NCBI GenBank assembly: GCA_000497125.2
Contig: CM035320.1
Span: 1,075,197 to 1,139,196, forward strand
Direction of reading: 5' to 3'
Origin: Spironucleus salmonicida
Taxonomy: Eukaryota; Fornicata; Diplomonadida; Hexamitidae
DNA: 64,000 bases
Shown here in pieces: positions 24,900 to 38,111 of this stretch. Position 1 is the stretch's first letter, and every line of letters starts with the position of its first letter. The translations under genes and the position numbers were made by a program. The notes beneath the pieces are model-generated. The model was given only the letters and a program-made list of their open reading frames with translations. It did no database searches and was not told the DNA's origin.

Positions 24900-25406
24900 T
24901 ACTCTATAGATTCCGTATTATTACCAGGAATTATATCAATTAATTTCTCAATAATCACAGCGTCACGAACATATTTGTTTGAAGAATCCTAATGTAAAAC
25001 ACTAATATAATGCCCTAGTTTTAAATCTACTACTCTTAATTGTTTCCCATGCTTAGAAAATATAGTTTTAAACACGGACTATGTTTGGAGCGACAACATA
25101 AATACGATCAACTGCAAGAACTGTGCTTAAAATAAGGACTCAGAAACCTATGAAGCACCTTTATCAGAGGCAATTCATGCCTCAGCGAACAAAATTATTC
25201 AAAATTATCGAATAGATATGTTATAAAGCCAAGAATTCAGACATGCTAACTTATCTGTACACCATACTCACAATACCAATTTAAAGAATAGGATTTTTGC
25301 TATATGTTCATACACGGATACTAGCATTCCAATGCAAACTGATTCACATGGTCTTCAGAAATACTTTGCCGCACGTAAAACGAGTTGTATTATATAACCA
25401 GAATGA
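24900..25406 (+). pseudogene. Start-less ORF with Cys pairs, probable CRP fragment
   Basis: The frame is open from just after a TGA (24897-24899) to the TGA at 25404-25406, 168 codons, with TAA/TAG as Gln. The only Met codons lie in the second half, so no sensible start exists. The middle carries Cys spaced as in CRPs (QCKTLIQCPSF, NCFPCLEN, NCKNCAQNK). The first 25 residues are hydrophobic (SVLLPGIISINFSII). The last 80 residues have few Cys and match nothing recognised. The balanced codon use contrasts with the surrounding AT-rich DNA and argues for former coding sequence. It may be a CRP piece left by rearrangement, or an exon whose start is missing. Confidence 0.4.
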
Positions 25407-26694
25407 AAGGTTCCTATAACTGAAATGCAGTGATCTTTAAAACTGGTAGAGCTGAAAAATTGCTAGAAATTGACTAGTAGTGAAAATATTACCACGAAAT
25501 ATAAATGCGTAGTTGCCGAAAGTCCTGCAACATTTAGGTTCCATGGGTAAGATTGTTTAACATGTTAGAAGAATAATTTCTAGGAGTAGTCAGGGCAGTG
25601 TAATTTGTCATATGAAGGACATAAAATTATTGATTAAAAATGCTGAACAGACTAGGGTAAAAGTATATAATTTGTATAAATACTAACTGGGGTGATATTC
25701 TTGGATTATTTTAGATGTTTTGGCGGTTGTTTTTGGATTTTTTGTGGGTCTATATTTTACTTTGTCATAGACTTTAAAAGGGAAATGAGTCTGATAATGC
25801 ATGAATCTATAAGAGATATTAAATTATTATTACCATTAATGTAAATAAAACTTGAAATTTCATAAATGTTGATTTTATTTATGAAAATGATGAAATAAGA
25901 AAAAATTAGAGAATTTTAAATTGTGACTATAACAGCTTGTTGTTTTTAGTAGAATATAGTATATGAATAAAAAATTACATAATAATAATTTATTTTGTGT
26001 GATTACGAAATTTAATTTTTAATTAAGATTAAGAAGAATTACAGTTTTACCATTGTAGATATTACATATAAGGTTAGACAGACTTAATTTATATATTAAA
26101 ATAATAATAAGTTTAAGTACTAAAATAATTAAATATAACTAAAAATTTAAAGTTTGAAAAGTTCAATAGATAAAATTATTATACTAGAACATATAATCCA
26201 ATTCTAGCATAATTAATGAAAGAAATCTACATGTAACAGGTGATTCATTCAAATAAAACAATATGTAAATATAAATTTAATTACTAAAATGTATATTATA
26301 ATTGTGTATATCTCGTTACTGTAACAATTAAAATATACAAATTAATGATATTATTACTTTATAATTAAAGCTTATAGTATTTCATTTATTACTATATTAG
26401 TAGTATCTGTTACTTTGATTTTAAAACTATTATTGGATTTAAATAATCGGCTAATTTCCTTGGATTCATTGAATATGAATTATGAATTCATTAAATATTA
26501 ATAATATTAATAAATAGATTCATCTAATTTATTAATAGAATATATGAATAATTAAATCTGTATTCTGCATTATATTATGATTTCAGGCCTGCACGAAAAT
26601 TATTTATAATATCAAAATTATACGTTTTATATCATCATATATATATACTACCTATCCTTACAATATTATAATCATAAAAGTATTATTATCTCAC
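25407..26694. other. AT-rich right part of spacer
   Basis: AT-rich DNA without a supported gene, ending at the oligo-A run that lies downstream of the right-arm tRNA on the opposite strand. Confidence 0.5.
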
Positions 26695-26700
26695 AAAAAA
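26695..26700 (-). terminator. Pol III oligo-T terminator of right-arm tRNA-Cys
   Basis: Six consecutive T on the tRNA strand begin four bases after the tRNA 3' end. This is a canonical RNA polymerase III stop. It lies at the junction where the arms diverge, and the left-arm tRNA lacks it. Confidence 0.75.
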
Positions 26701-26703
26701 GTA

Positions 26704-26775
26704 GGGAGTAACGAGAATTGAACTCGTGACCGATCACTTTGCAGGCGATTGCTCTACCACCTGAGCTATACTCCC
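26704..26775 (-). tRNA. tRNA-Cys (GCA), right arm
   Basis: The exact mirror of the tRNA at 21541-21612, with the same stems and anticodon GCA. It is transcribed towards the spacer and followed by a T6 terminator, so it looks functional. Confidence 0.95.
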
Positions 26776-27039
26776 GTGTCTTTTTTCTCCTTTGCTGGGA
26801 ATCTATGATTGGGGCAGGTAAGCATAGCAACGCTGCATGGATCTTCTACCTATAATATTAAGTGGTCTATAATATTATGTTTTAGCCTCAACTTTTGAAG
26901 AACGGGGTTAGGGTTGCGGTATTGTTAAAATTTAACTTTCAGTTCTCGGCATTAATTCATTCGTTGGACTGTTGTGCCCTGGCGAAATACTCACTCTATT
27001 CTTTAGTATGACATATCTTTCGCTAGTTTGCTTACCTAA

Positions 27040-27840
27040 ATGTTAATTAACGTTGTCAATATTATAGTAATGATGCGAATATCGGCAGTTGAGTTTTCGA
27101 TAAACTTAATCTCATCAGCAATTTGGGCATAGTTTATAGTTGAGGTAGAAGATTATTATTTGTAAAATATTAATTACCTCAGTACGCCCATTCATGTTAT
27201 TCGCTAAACTTTTCCTTTAGTCACTGTTTTTGTTGGTTTAACCTACTTTAATATCAGAAGTTCTTACTGGTATCATAGTAAGAATGTGAGGTAAGCAAAA
27301 GAGCTAGAAACTGAGGTCAATGGAGTTATGCCGTGTATGAAAACCTCAATACTGAAGAAAAAGGTGCGATCATAACCTGAATCGAACTAATTCAATGCTA
27401 ACGTAGAAAGCCCTAGATCTTAGACGAAACGAAACATAATGAAACTTGAGGGATATTTGCACAGAAAAGGTGCAGATAAGTTCTTTTTTAGCAGCAAAAA
27501 GAACGTATTAGATAGTAATCAACGCTTTGGAACAAAATAGCATAAATCTACATAAAATTCACAGAAATATTTTACTGGTGTTGATTCATAGATTTACGGG
27601 CTCCCTTTGAGACACGATCGCCAAATACTGTAGGGTGACTAATTCGTATCGTAAATTTCTTATCCATATAAGTGCATTTTCAATATAAAGTGTATATTAT
27701 ATAAGGATAGTCGAATTTAATTGAACAAGAAAAATATTAAATTCTTTTCTTAGTTTCCCTTCTTACTTGTAGCTATTATTTAAGATATTAAATAATTAGT
27801 TCACTATAATATTATACTTTATTTGTTATTCATCGTATGA
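27040..27840 (+). CDS. Possible small membrane protein (266 aa), right-arm copy
   Basis: Mirror of 20476-21276. ATG 27040 to TGA 27838-27840 closes at exactly 267 codons with no internal TGA; a second in-frame ATG is at 27070. It has a hydrophobic N-terminal region and a Lys/Ser/Gln-rich middle (KLEGYLHRKGADKFFFSSKK). The frame lies in the same direction as the CRMP at 28311 and 470 bases before it. No family was recognised, and a chance frame cannot be excluded. Confidence 0.35.
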
Positions 27841-28310
27841 AATTAGTTAATAGTAGTAGAATTACTACCTTCTAACTTCGAATTATGATGAAATTAGTTT
27901 ATTGCAAATAGAAGTTACTAAATTTTGTGAAAACAGTAGTTTAATGTTCCATGGATAGTGTTAGAAAAATAGTAAAATCAATATAATATATAAAGTTCTG
28001 TTTTACACAATTTTATATTAAATTAAATATATTGTAATTATTTGCAGATAGCTGAAATCTTTAAATTACGGACTCCTTCTCAAAATATTTTCTTCTTTTT
28101 ACATTACGATAACATTAGTGATAATATTGTTGTAATTAATTATTCTTTGATAAATTACATTTTATAGTTAGAGGTATTTATTAATATATTAGAACAGCCA
28201 TTACTTTCTAGGTTTTGAGAAACTGTGATATTTAAGTAATAGCTTTATTTATGAGATTTTAAAAAACAGGTTAAATAGTGTTTTGTTTATTGAAGAATAT
28301 AATATATACC

Positions 28311-29000
28311 ATGGTTTTAAAAATGACCCAAGATAATACCAATACGCAAGTAAATGATGCAGTTTCCACGTGTACTAGACATTTCGACTGCGCAAGTAAA
28401 CATGAAGGTTATTGCGACAAAAATACCCACACGTGTTAACCATGCTAAGCAAACTGCATTGTCTGCTAGTCTGCAGCTTCGTGCAATTCCTGTGAGCCTA
28501 CTACTCACGTAACGACGACAACAGGTTAATGTACTCCAATCTGTAAGGATCTCATATAGGATTAATTTTGTGGTGAAGGAGAAGCTAAAACTTGCACAGA
28601 CTTTACCACGTCATCGTGCAAATGTGGAAACAGAAGTAACTGTAAGACCTGCAAAGATAGTGGTTTACCAACATGTGCCACTTGCCTAACAGGAATGAAG
28701 ATGGACAGGGATGGCCGTTGTCTGGATTGTGCTTAAGGATTTACACTAATTACTGGAATGTGCTGGAAAGTTGGATCAGACCCAGATATCCCAGATGACC
28801 CGGTTGATCCAAACGTGCCAGTTCCACCGGTTGATCCAAATGTGCCAGTTCCACCGGAGCAACCGGTGGACCCCGAGGCCCCGGCCAGCAACAAGCTAGG
28901 TGGTGGGGCAGTGACCGGAATTGTCGTCGGGGTGGTTCTTGTCGTTGGCGCCGTTGCGGGCGGCCTTGCTTATTATTTTATCAAGAAGGGTAAAAAGTGA
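28311..29000 (+). CDS. Cysteine-rich membrane protein (CRMP), right-arm copy
   Basis: Apparently identical to the left-arm gene at 19316-20005. It has 230 codons, ATG 28311 (alternative ATG 28323) to TGA 28998-29000. In-frame TAA/TAG codons fall at positions that continue the Cys pattern (for example CLDCA[13 protein letters not shown]), which is strong internal support for the Gln reassignment. The domain order is Cys-rich ectodomain, DPNVPVPP-repeat stalk, Gly-rich membrane anchor, KKGKK end. The gene points away from the spacer, as does its left-arm twin, so the two CRMP promoters face each other across about 8.3 kb that includes both tRNAs and the spacer CRMP. Confidence 0.85.
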
Positions 29001-29235
29001 TATTTAATTTATAAGTATATAGTAAAACTTCTGAATTTGGGATGTCAGCATTTAATTTGAATAATATATTTTATTATATCTAATAATGAAGTTAAGCAGA
29101 ACATACTAAAAATGGTAAACTAAAACCACCTAATATGACTTGAACTAAACACTAACCCTATTTCGATAATTTTACTCAGTTGCTTACAGCTTTTCTAGTT
29201 TCCCCCAATACTATTCCAATTAAAGCTATTTCTAT

Positions 29236-30416
29236 CTAGATGATTTATTATACTCACGTTCATATCTCGTTTAACCCGCCATTTGCTCCTATTTTAACTG
29301 CTTCTCCTTACCTTATTTCAGTCGAATCCCAGCATCCTATGATTCTTTTCCTATTTGCATATTTTATACCCCAAATTCCAGTCCCACGACCCACCATGAT
29401 GATAGCCTACCTGCTACCACCCACCACCATTACGCACCTGGCATTGTCATGCGCGCAAATCACGCTATTTTCGGCGCTTACTTCCCACTACTATCCGTGG
29501 TATCTGCAGTTTTCGGGCACCTATCCTCAAAAGTCCAGACCTCGCCAGTTTCAGGTGGAGTGCTTCCGACGTTCGAGCAGCATTCAAGCCTCGCGCATTT
29601 CGCCTGCACAGTTTTGGGTGATTTTCGCCAGTACTATCAAGTGGTGTCTCTAAACTGCTACAGTTTGCAGTTTTAGGGCGTACTGCTCAATAGAAATTGC
29701 CCCAATCTCGTAATGTGCTCTACTGAGCTTCCGCCTCACCCGCTGATGCATTTTTATCGCGCTTCTGAGGGAATTATGGGAATAGGTGTTCCATTTCTAG
29801 AAAATCCACTGGTACCGCCTTCTGCATCATAAGGCAGTAATTTTCATCACTTACTGTCAATCGGTTTAAAGCCTTCCAGGCAGGGTTTCTCGTCATGTGC
29901 TTTACATTCTAGCAGTTGATTTAAAGTTTACGCCCGCAGTTGAATTTTAAGTCGATTGCCATCGATGTGGAGCATGGTCAACACTTACTATTTGATTTAG
30001 CTAAATATTCATTATAACACAGCGAACAGCCGCCATAACTATTATCTAAAAGGCAGTTTGGTGCAGTATTGAAGATTGACCATCCCTGGTGCTTATAAAT
30101 GCAGAAACACTTTCTAATGATTAGTCTTAGATGCACTTGCAGGTAATGTTTCACAGTCACTTTATTTTGTTCAGTAGCTCCATGCGAACCACTTCGTGCA
30201 CTAATTCGATGCTTCAGCGAAATATTTGCAGGTGCCATCGCAACATTCGCACTTGTTGAACTATTAATCGTCTTCGGACAGAAATCTGCTGCGCTGTAGT
30301 AGGAGTCTGTATTGCATTCGCTAAGCACACATTCATCTTTTTTGGCTTTTCTTACCAATGCAATGCAAACAGTATTCGCTAGCACATAAGCGCTAGTTCT
30401 TAATACGCTCGCCGTG
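29236..30416 (-). pseudogene. Decayed cysteine-rich (CRP) gene, right-arm copy
   Basis: Mirror of 17900-19080 with the same frame breaks: Cys-pair pieces in different frames, an in-frame TGA, and a mutated membrane tail near 29305-29430. It lies tail-to-tail with the intact CRMP at 28311-29000. Because the same lesions occur in both arms, decay came before duplication or was copied across by conversion. Confidence 0.55.
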
Positions 30417-32537
30417 ACAATAGCATTTACTACATTTTATATATTAAAAAATATTATTCTTACGAATATTTCCCCTTTACCTTTAAATATATAATAATAC
30501 TATATATTAAAACACAATTTTACCAAGCACCCAGAATCTGAGCGTCGTGCAATGCGGCCCATACCTGATCCGGCCCAGTACTGCAAAATCTATCAAATAG
30601 CACTTTTACACTACGTAGGAGCTAAAACTACCGTCATCAATTAGATACCTTTTGGCCCCCCACATCAGCATCCATAAACCTCTCTCCATGCTACATATGC
30701 CCTAACAGTATCAATTCAGAGTATCTCACACCACAATTTACCAAATCGTAATTAGCACAGCTACAATCTTATTCTCGACCAGTTGGGTTATTATTGCTAT
30801 ATCCCTGGATTGTGAAAGCTGAGCTAGCATTATTTCCATCACCCACTGAACCGAGCAAATCCTAGAAACTATTTACCACGCTTATTGACAAACTTCTCAA
30901 CCCGTCTAAACTCTTATGGCTATATTAAGTGTTTACCAGCAGAAATATAATCCATAATTATCACATCAGCTTGATTAGGTTCTAACCCCAAATTAAATAC
31001 TAGTAATATTTCTATGCGAATGCTAACATAGACTCACTGTTTGCTATATTAATGTCCTTATTTATTTTTAAACTTTTGCTGATACTATTATTTTGTAGCA
31101 TTTCTCGCTAAATGCGATCTTGTGCCACACTGCTCAAGAATAATAAGGTACAATATCAAAATTTACTGGTAACCGAAGCTTTCTCTTATACGTAATGAGA
31201 TAAGTCCTTGCAATACATTTTCTATCTGAAAACTTTAATTAATATCGGAGCTGAAATACAAAAATAATTTTATGTACAAATTTTCATATGCATCAAACAC
31301 GATTAAAAGTCTAAACTAAATTATGCTTACTCTAGTTAACATATCCATTTATAATTTTAAGCTTTTACTGTCTTACTTTTTCATTAGTTTGCCCTGCTCC
31401 ATAGCAGCCTCATATTGTATTTGGCCGCAGTATCTTTGTTGTGGGATATTATTATAAAAATACCTAAATCTAGTAGTATGTAACATATTTTTATAAATAA
31501 ACTGTATGCTATTAATATACCACCTTACATTCGCTATATAATTTCGTCGTATCGTGTATATTACGATATATTTCTGTTGTAGGTTAAAATTTAATGCAAA
31601 AGATGGCTAATTATTACCATTTTATCTAGTATAATTTCGCATTCTTTTGATTTTACCCTAAGCTTAGCTCTTGTAAATTACCAAATCGCTGTTTATGGAT
31701 ACGAAGCTAGTGACCTTTATTGGATTAATGGTTTTCAGTAATATGTACTAGCTTAGTATCTCCTATAAGCACCGCTATATTCTGAGTATAAACAATATTT
31801 ACTGATGCACCAACCGAATAAATGATAAATTAGATTCATTCTATGAGATTTTAGTTATATAAATATACAGTACATGTCATAAAAATGTGCAATAATATGA
31901 AAACCTAGCATATAGGATATATAGTAAGTTTTGAGTACTTTAATATTCTGTATAACGCTTTTATTTATTTGGCAGACTCGTTTCAATTTGTTGTTATATA
32001 GTGATACCCGAATATTATTGTCAGACTACAGTAATGAGAACCTGTAACCTTTAGCATACTGTGTTAACTAGCATAAGTATATGTGTATCGCATAGGTAAA
32101 GGACGCAGCAGTTTTCCAAGTTATGACATATTAATTTGTATTCCTATAAGCATAATTGGCTACTTATATAAACATATATTTTCGCGAAATCTTGAAAATA
32201 GTATAGCTTATAACTGCATAGACTTTACAATAATAATCTTATATATCTGTTTAAACATAATAACAAGACCACGCATAGATTTACATAAAATACTCATAAT
32301 TCGATAAGCTATGTTATTAATTAATCAAATATTAAGCTCTATTATATTGATCAACTAAAGAATAATGTTAAATATCATTAACCGTATTCTTGCTTATAAA
32401 ACTGTCTTGTATTTATACTAAATAACGATAATTCGGGTGAACAAAATATAAATTTATTGTGATTAACGGACTTAAACTTTGCATTGTGGATAATCAAAAC
32501 TAAAAGTAATACTCACGATATTTGCAAATTTTATAAT
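30417..32537. other. Arm segment without a supported gene
   Basis: Mirror of 15779-17899. A plus-strand hydrophobic frame at 32083-32727 (214 codons, ATG to TGA) overlaps the remnant on the other strand. Only one of the two can be genuine, and neither has a recognised family. Confidence 0.3.
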
Positions 32538-33616
32538 TCAAGTACTCACCTGGTATACGCAATAATATAAACTTTCATTGCAAATATTCAAATAGAAACT
32601 AAATTTATTTAATATGGATTTCTTATTTGCTGTTAGAAGCATATACATCTTTAAATACGGCGGATATATTTTATTTAAAATATTAGTGTATAAGGATATT
32701 TTAATAACAGTTCCCCTATCATGCTGATTGCTCAGAAACATAAACACTGTGCAGATAAATTCAGTAACATATACGCGAGTTTGTTTTATCATATTTTACC
32801 AGAATATCTAATGTACGCATATACACAGTATAATCCACAACGCTATTAAGAATGATACTTTGCCTTTAAGATACTCAGAATGCATATGTAAGTAGATTCA
32901 GTGGCTTATCAAACCTAAAAGTATATAATAGTATATAACGTTAATATATGATCATGAAGAATTGAAGTTTATACCCCCGAAGCTACTATCTTAAGAATAA
33001 TAACCGTTTATCATTTTATGTACTAGTTTACATCATGCCTGTATATTCTCTAAACTGCATAGTGTTAATGTTCTATTACTATAATACCTTTAAATATATT
33101 TAAGGCAGATTAATAATTTCCATATGTTTGCCTGGTTGCATATATTATTTAACAGGTTACAATTTTACTAATTATCATCAATCATTCATTCAAATACCGA
33201 CCTTGTTGATATTTAACTATGATATCCACATTTTACCAGAGACCAGCATAATTTATTTAGCTTGATAACCTCGCATAGGCAAAGTATTAATAGTTTTCCT
33301 GTAGACTCAATATAGATTACTTCATCCAGGCCAGCCAGTAGTAAATCCCCAAATTTGCTATTATCGTATCATTGTTAAATTATGCAAATATCAAGAGCCT
33401 ATTACAGCCTAATTTTCATTAGTATATGTTGTGCTAAATAAATTTGATGCTTAAGTTAAAATATCTACAGCTCTTAGTTAGTTAGAAAATTCAGGAAATG
33501 ATAGTCTCAGAAAGTATGCAACACAGCCAATTTACTATAAATATACGTTAGTATCATATATATGATGTGCTAAGAGCTATGCATAATACGGCTGCTAGGC
33601 CTCCTATAAGTTATCT
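32538..33616 (-). pseudogene. Decayed unknown gene, right-arm copy
   Basis: Mirror of 14700-15778, one frame with several in-frame TGA codons. The last open piece (ATG at 32885, TGA at 32540-32538) differs from its partner by one visible replacement. No family was recognised. Confidence 0.3.
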
Positions 33617-36595
33617 TTCAGGGTGTTGTAGATAGGATTTTATGCTGCACTAGCATTTACGTATGCTTCTGAAGATTTGCATACACCAAATGAGAGGTAG
33701 AATTCTAATATCAGTGATACGTTGGGTGATATATACAGTAGCTTCTATCGGCCGAGAAAAGTAGAATAGTACCATTTCCTTTATCATCCTTGTTTAGCTT
33801 TGGTACTACTGAGTATTCACCCATCAATATGGTAGCATATCAGCATCTGTTTTCAGAGGATCTAGGATTCAAGGCTAACTAGTATAAATTAGAACCTTGT
33901 AGTCATCAGGATATTGTACCAATACCATGCATTTACGCATTTAACTAGAACCCCGTCACTCAGGTTGCGCCTCTTCTATTTTCTATTACACAGTATTTGT
34001 TGAACATTTTATTTGCTTTGCCAATGCCTTGCATCTAAAATTTTAAATTATTCTGAAGCTGCGCCTCCTGCTTAGGCTAGAATACATATCCCCATATGAT
34101 ATTTTACCAATGAAATAAATTTCCAGAAGAATTTATGCTCCCATATTACTAACGTTATTGACTGAATCTAATATAATAATGGTTAAACTATTCATCTTAC
34201 TACATAGGCATCCCCGCATTACAAAACTCATTGTACCCATCAAAATAAGAAAGAAATATAATACGTTAACAACCCCTGTAATTTAGTTATATGCTCTTTT
34301 ATGATCCAGGGATTCTTATAATAAAATAATACCATATGAAGATCTTTGTTTAGCATCTATTTTAGCGATATTTCCCTATATTACAACATGAAAAATTATC
34401 ATGAACTGAATTGTTTTTTATTAATCAGCAGTTCCCCCATATAATTTAATCAGTTTACTTATCATCTCAAAATTAGTTTCAGCATTCTTCAGTTTATATA
34501 GACCATATAGCATTCTAATCTAAATAATATATGTTGTATTTGCGCATATCGGTACTATTTCACTTTACACATGCTAAACGTATTATCCATATTTCCTGGT
34601 AATTTTTATTCACGCTATTATTTATATCTCCCCTTAACCTGAAACACATCCACGTTCCCCAGCTCCCTCATTACCGCACACGCTGCCATCATGGCCCTTA
34701 TGACCAGCTTCACACATCCCTGCAATTTTTGAAGCTAATTTTCAGTGCGATATATTTGTAACCTATCCGATATCCACACACTCAATACTATTTTTTACCA
34801 TTTTCCGCTAATTTCGGCATCAGCACACACGCAAATCGCTATCTCTCGTTTTCGTCGTGATATGGAAGTTTCGATTTTCGGGCCGGTGTCTGGGCGCAAT
34901 GTGTGGTGCAGCGTGAAATTTGTAGCAGGTGATATAATAGGTGGTGCGGGGTGGTTATTTTATATTTTAGGGCGCTGGTGGCAAGCCTGTCTCTGTGGGA
35001 TGTTACTGATTCTCAGCTCAAGTAAAAGTATTTGGGGTTTTATTGCGGTATTTTAAGAATTCCTATATCTGATGTAATGGTAGATAAACTTTTAAGAGGA
35101 AAGCTGCTGCATGCTTTTCTGGGTCAATGGGGTCTGAGAATGGTACTGTAAGTATTACTAGCTGATCTGTTATAAGGCTCTGCTGAAGTAGCAATTGCGG
35201 TAACTAAACCGTTCAGAGTGCTATTTTGGTGGTATAAATATCATGTGGGTGCTGAATTTGGTGTACAGTATATATAAACTTGCAAATTCTAAAATTGAAT
35301 TTCATATCAGTTGATGAATGCGTGGTAGCTAGATTAATAGCTGATATTAACACTGGCTAGACTTATGGAACTTGTTAATTGTTATTATTGGTGTAATTAT
35401 TTGTATTTTCAATGAAACAATGTACTTTACTCCCTAGCAATATCTTAAACCAAGAGATACAAGAATGAACTTTCACGAGGCTAGGTGTTGTATGCTGAGG
35501 TGCTGGGTTTCTACTTTATACAAAGTTTCGTAGATAAATATTTGGTTATATATCAAATGAAACAGTATTGTAGCTTACTGTACATGATTATCTATTAACT
35601 ATATAATTATTTTATAGTTAGCTTTATGGTTTTGTGTTTCATTATCAGTATCTTACTATAATAGGCGTTTTATTTGTAACAACATAATTCTCATAGTATT
35701 ACCATGATAAAATTAACTATCATATTAACAAATCGTGAAACTAACACCGCAAAATAGCTAATATCTAGTAATAAATATTCTTGTTTAGAGAAATTATAGA
35801 TTCGATATTTAGTACAGTTATTTATTAAAGATAACGATACTGTACTAATAACTGAACAAGTATAAACTTATTATCAGCATTGAAGGCTATCATTTGGCAG
35901 AGAATAATAATATTTGTAAAAAATTTACTTCTGAGTCTACTTTTTTGATAAATAATAACTTGAATATCATAACATGCAAAAGTAAGACGAGGAATTCCTA
36001 TAGCAAGATGAGATAAAAGAATACACAAAGAAAGTCATTATATAAAATGTATCTTATTAAAATTTGAGTATATAATAAGTCTTTATTGGTAATATTTAGT
36101 TATAGTTAATTAACACTATTATTTTGGAATATACATTGATAGAACCTGAATTATCAGTAGTTTAAGTTTAATAAAATTATTGGAAGAATATTATCCCGTA
36201 GTTGATAAGTTAGTGACCTACAGTCAACTATTCTATTTCAATATAAACTAAGTATGTACTTTATGCATAATTACAATAGTCTGATACTATTTGTTTTGTA
36301 TTGATATAATTATTTAGAGAATTAAATTTGAAAGCTATATCCAATAATGCAGTTTATAAGTAATTATTATCACAGCCTTCTTGTACTACATTATTTATAT
36401 TTACTTTAGCGGCGGTACGTTGTAATGTCTTTACCTTTCATAATTTTTTAATATAAATATAATTGTGTACTAATAATCATTCGTTATTATTCATATAAAG
36501 TTATTATTCGTTAACAAATATAAATATATAATAAGTCTATTTTCTTAACCTTTTGCAGACAATATTATACCTGTTTAGGAACTGTTACCCTGTTT
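33617..36595. other. Arm segment without a supported gene
   Basis: Mirror of 11721-14699. A plus-strand open frame at 34745-35056 is longer than its left-arm partner because one substitution removes a TAG. In the TAA/TAG = Gln code this makes no difference, so it is not evidence for a gene. Confidence 0.3.
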
Positions 36596-37620
36596 TTATC
36601 TTAAAATAATATTTTTTGATATATAGCTTGTATATTAGCCTTTGCTTTTATATAACAGTGTCTTTTTATTTTTCCAACGCAATTTCGGATATTCTCAGCT
36701 GTTTTTATATCAGTTTCTATCTATCTTATGAATAATCCTACCAAAACATATCCATCGTATATCTCTTAATTTACGAATAACAAGGTCCTCTACGGCTTAT
36801 ATTTTTCAATCATTGAATTATTAACCCAATCAAGTTTTTCATCAGTGATTAATTATAAAAAGTCTACTATTAATATAAACTAGTTTAAAATTTAATGTTC
36901 TCCTCACCACTTAAGAATTCCAGCATTGGCTGCAAAACAATTGCCTTATCGATAGTGTCTGACGAATGTCTTAAGTAAAGACAGATATTTCTGAATAAAA
37001 GGCATCTAGGCAGCTTTTTAAAATTTTGAATTTTCATTAAATCCGACAAATACAGGATCTAGTGCATCTAGAAGTTAATCTTTAACCCGTTGACAAATTA
37101 AATTAGTGAATATAGAAATTAGCAGCTTTCAAATTCCATTATTTTAGATAATGCATAATTCAAACTCTACCCAATTCCCTAAGTTCTATATTATTTAAAT
37201 ACAACATAGCAGAATTACCAATAATTTGTATACTCATACAAATGAATTACCAACTCTATTATCTGAGTAGTCCACAGTGTAATGTTTCTTTTCCGTAATA
37301 AATTGCACAATCTCTAATGCAGTATATGGTAGAATATGCCTCACTGTTCTAGCTCTCGGAAAACATGTACAACACATAATTGAATCACGCCATTTGACAG
37401 AATGCTTCTCAGTTCCAGATTTCTGAATCGCCCCATTGAAACTCTTCCTAGCATATGTTTTACTATACCACTATAAAATCCTCACTTTCCATATTTCAGT
37501 TGATTTTGTGATTTCCCCTAAGTCCTACCATTTATAAAGGCTCGCTACCATTTTCCCGAATGCCTTATAGACACGTTTGCTGCACCAGCATTTGCCGAAG
37601 TATAAAAATGCATTTAGTCT
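36596..37620 (-). pseudogene. Unrecognised gene remnant, right-arm copy
   Basis: Mirror of 10696-11720, with the same start-less first frame and later frame change. Small substitutions distinguish it (for example, FGKTV in the left arm reads FGKMV here). Confidence 0.3.
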
Positions 37621-38111
37621 TCAAGTTTACGTGACCCTAGAAAGTGATGTTTGCTGTAAAATGTTAGAGCTGCAAAACTATCAAAAGTATATTTTTCCTC
37701 GTTTTAAGAAATATATTTTATACTAGTTGAGTTTAATAAAGGCAGAGAAGCGGAGTGCCAGAAGAAATAATGCGCTCAATCTATGTGTTGGAAGCAGGAT
37801 TTCGAAATTGCTTCTCTGGAGTCAACAAAACTGCAAATTTGCTGGGCTGGTCGCGCAGTGCGATTTCGTGTTCATAAGTAAGTTATATTCCATTAAATAT
37901 GTAAATAACTAGTTGCTACTTAACTGCAGATTATTTGGGCGTAGCAACCTGTAGTGGGTATTTTAGAATGCAAACAATAATGATATATTGCTAATACAGG
38001 TCAAATACATAAACATTCTCTTCCGATTTTTGAAAGAATGAATAATTCATAAATTTGTGAAATATGACAACTGATACCTATGCGATGCGAAAATTACAAA
38101 ATAATAGTAGA

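Noticed and set aside
26900-26925. Telomere-like TTAGGG-type motif (also at 21391-21416)
   Set aside because: Only one partial unit, not a tandem array, so probably chance.
32083-32727. 214-codon hydrophobic frame on the strand opposite the unknown remnant
   Set aside because: In AT-rich DNA with only TGA as stop, frames of this length arise by chance. Its Ile/Leu/Tyr-rich content is what AT bias produces.
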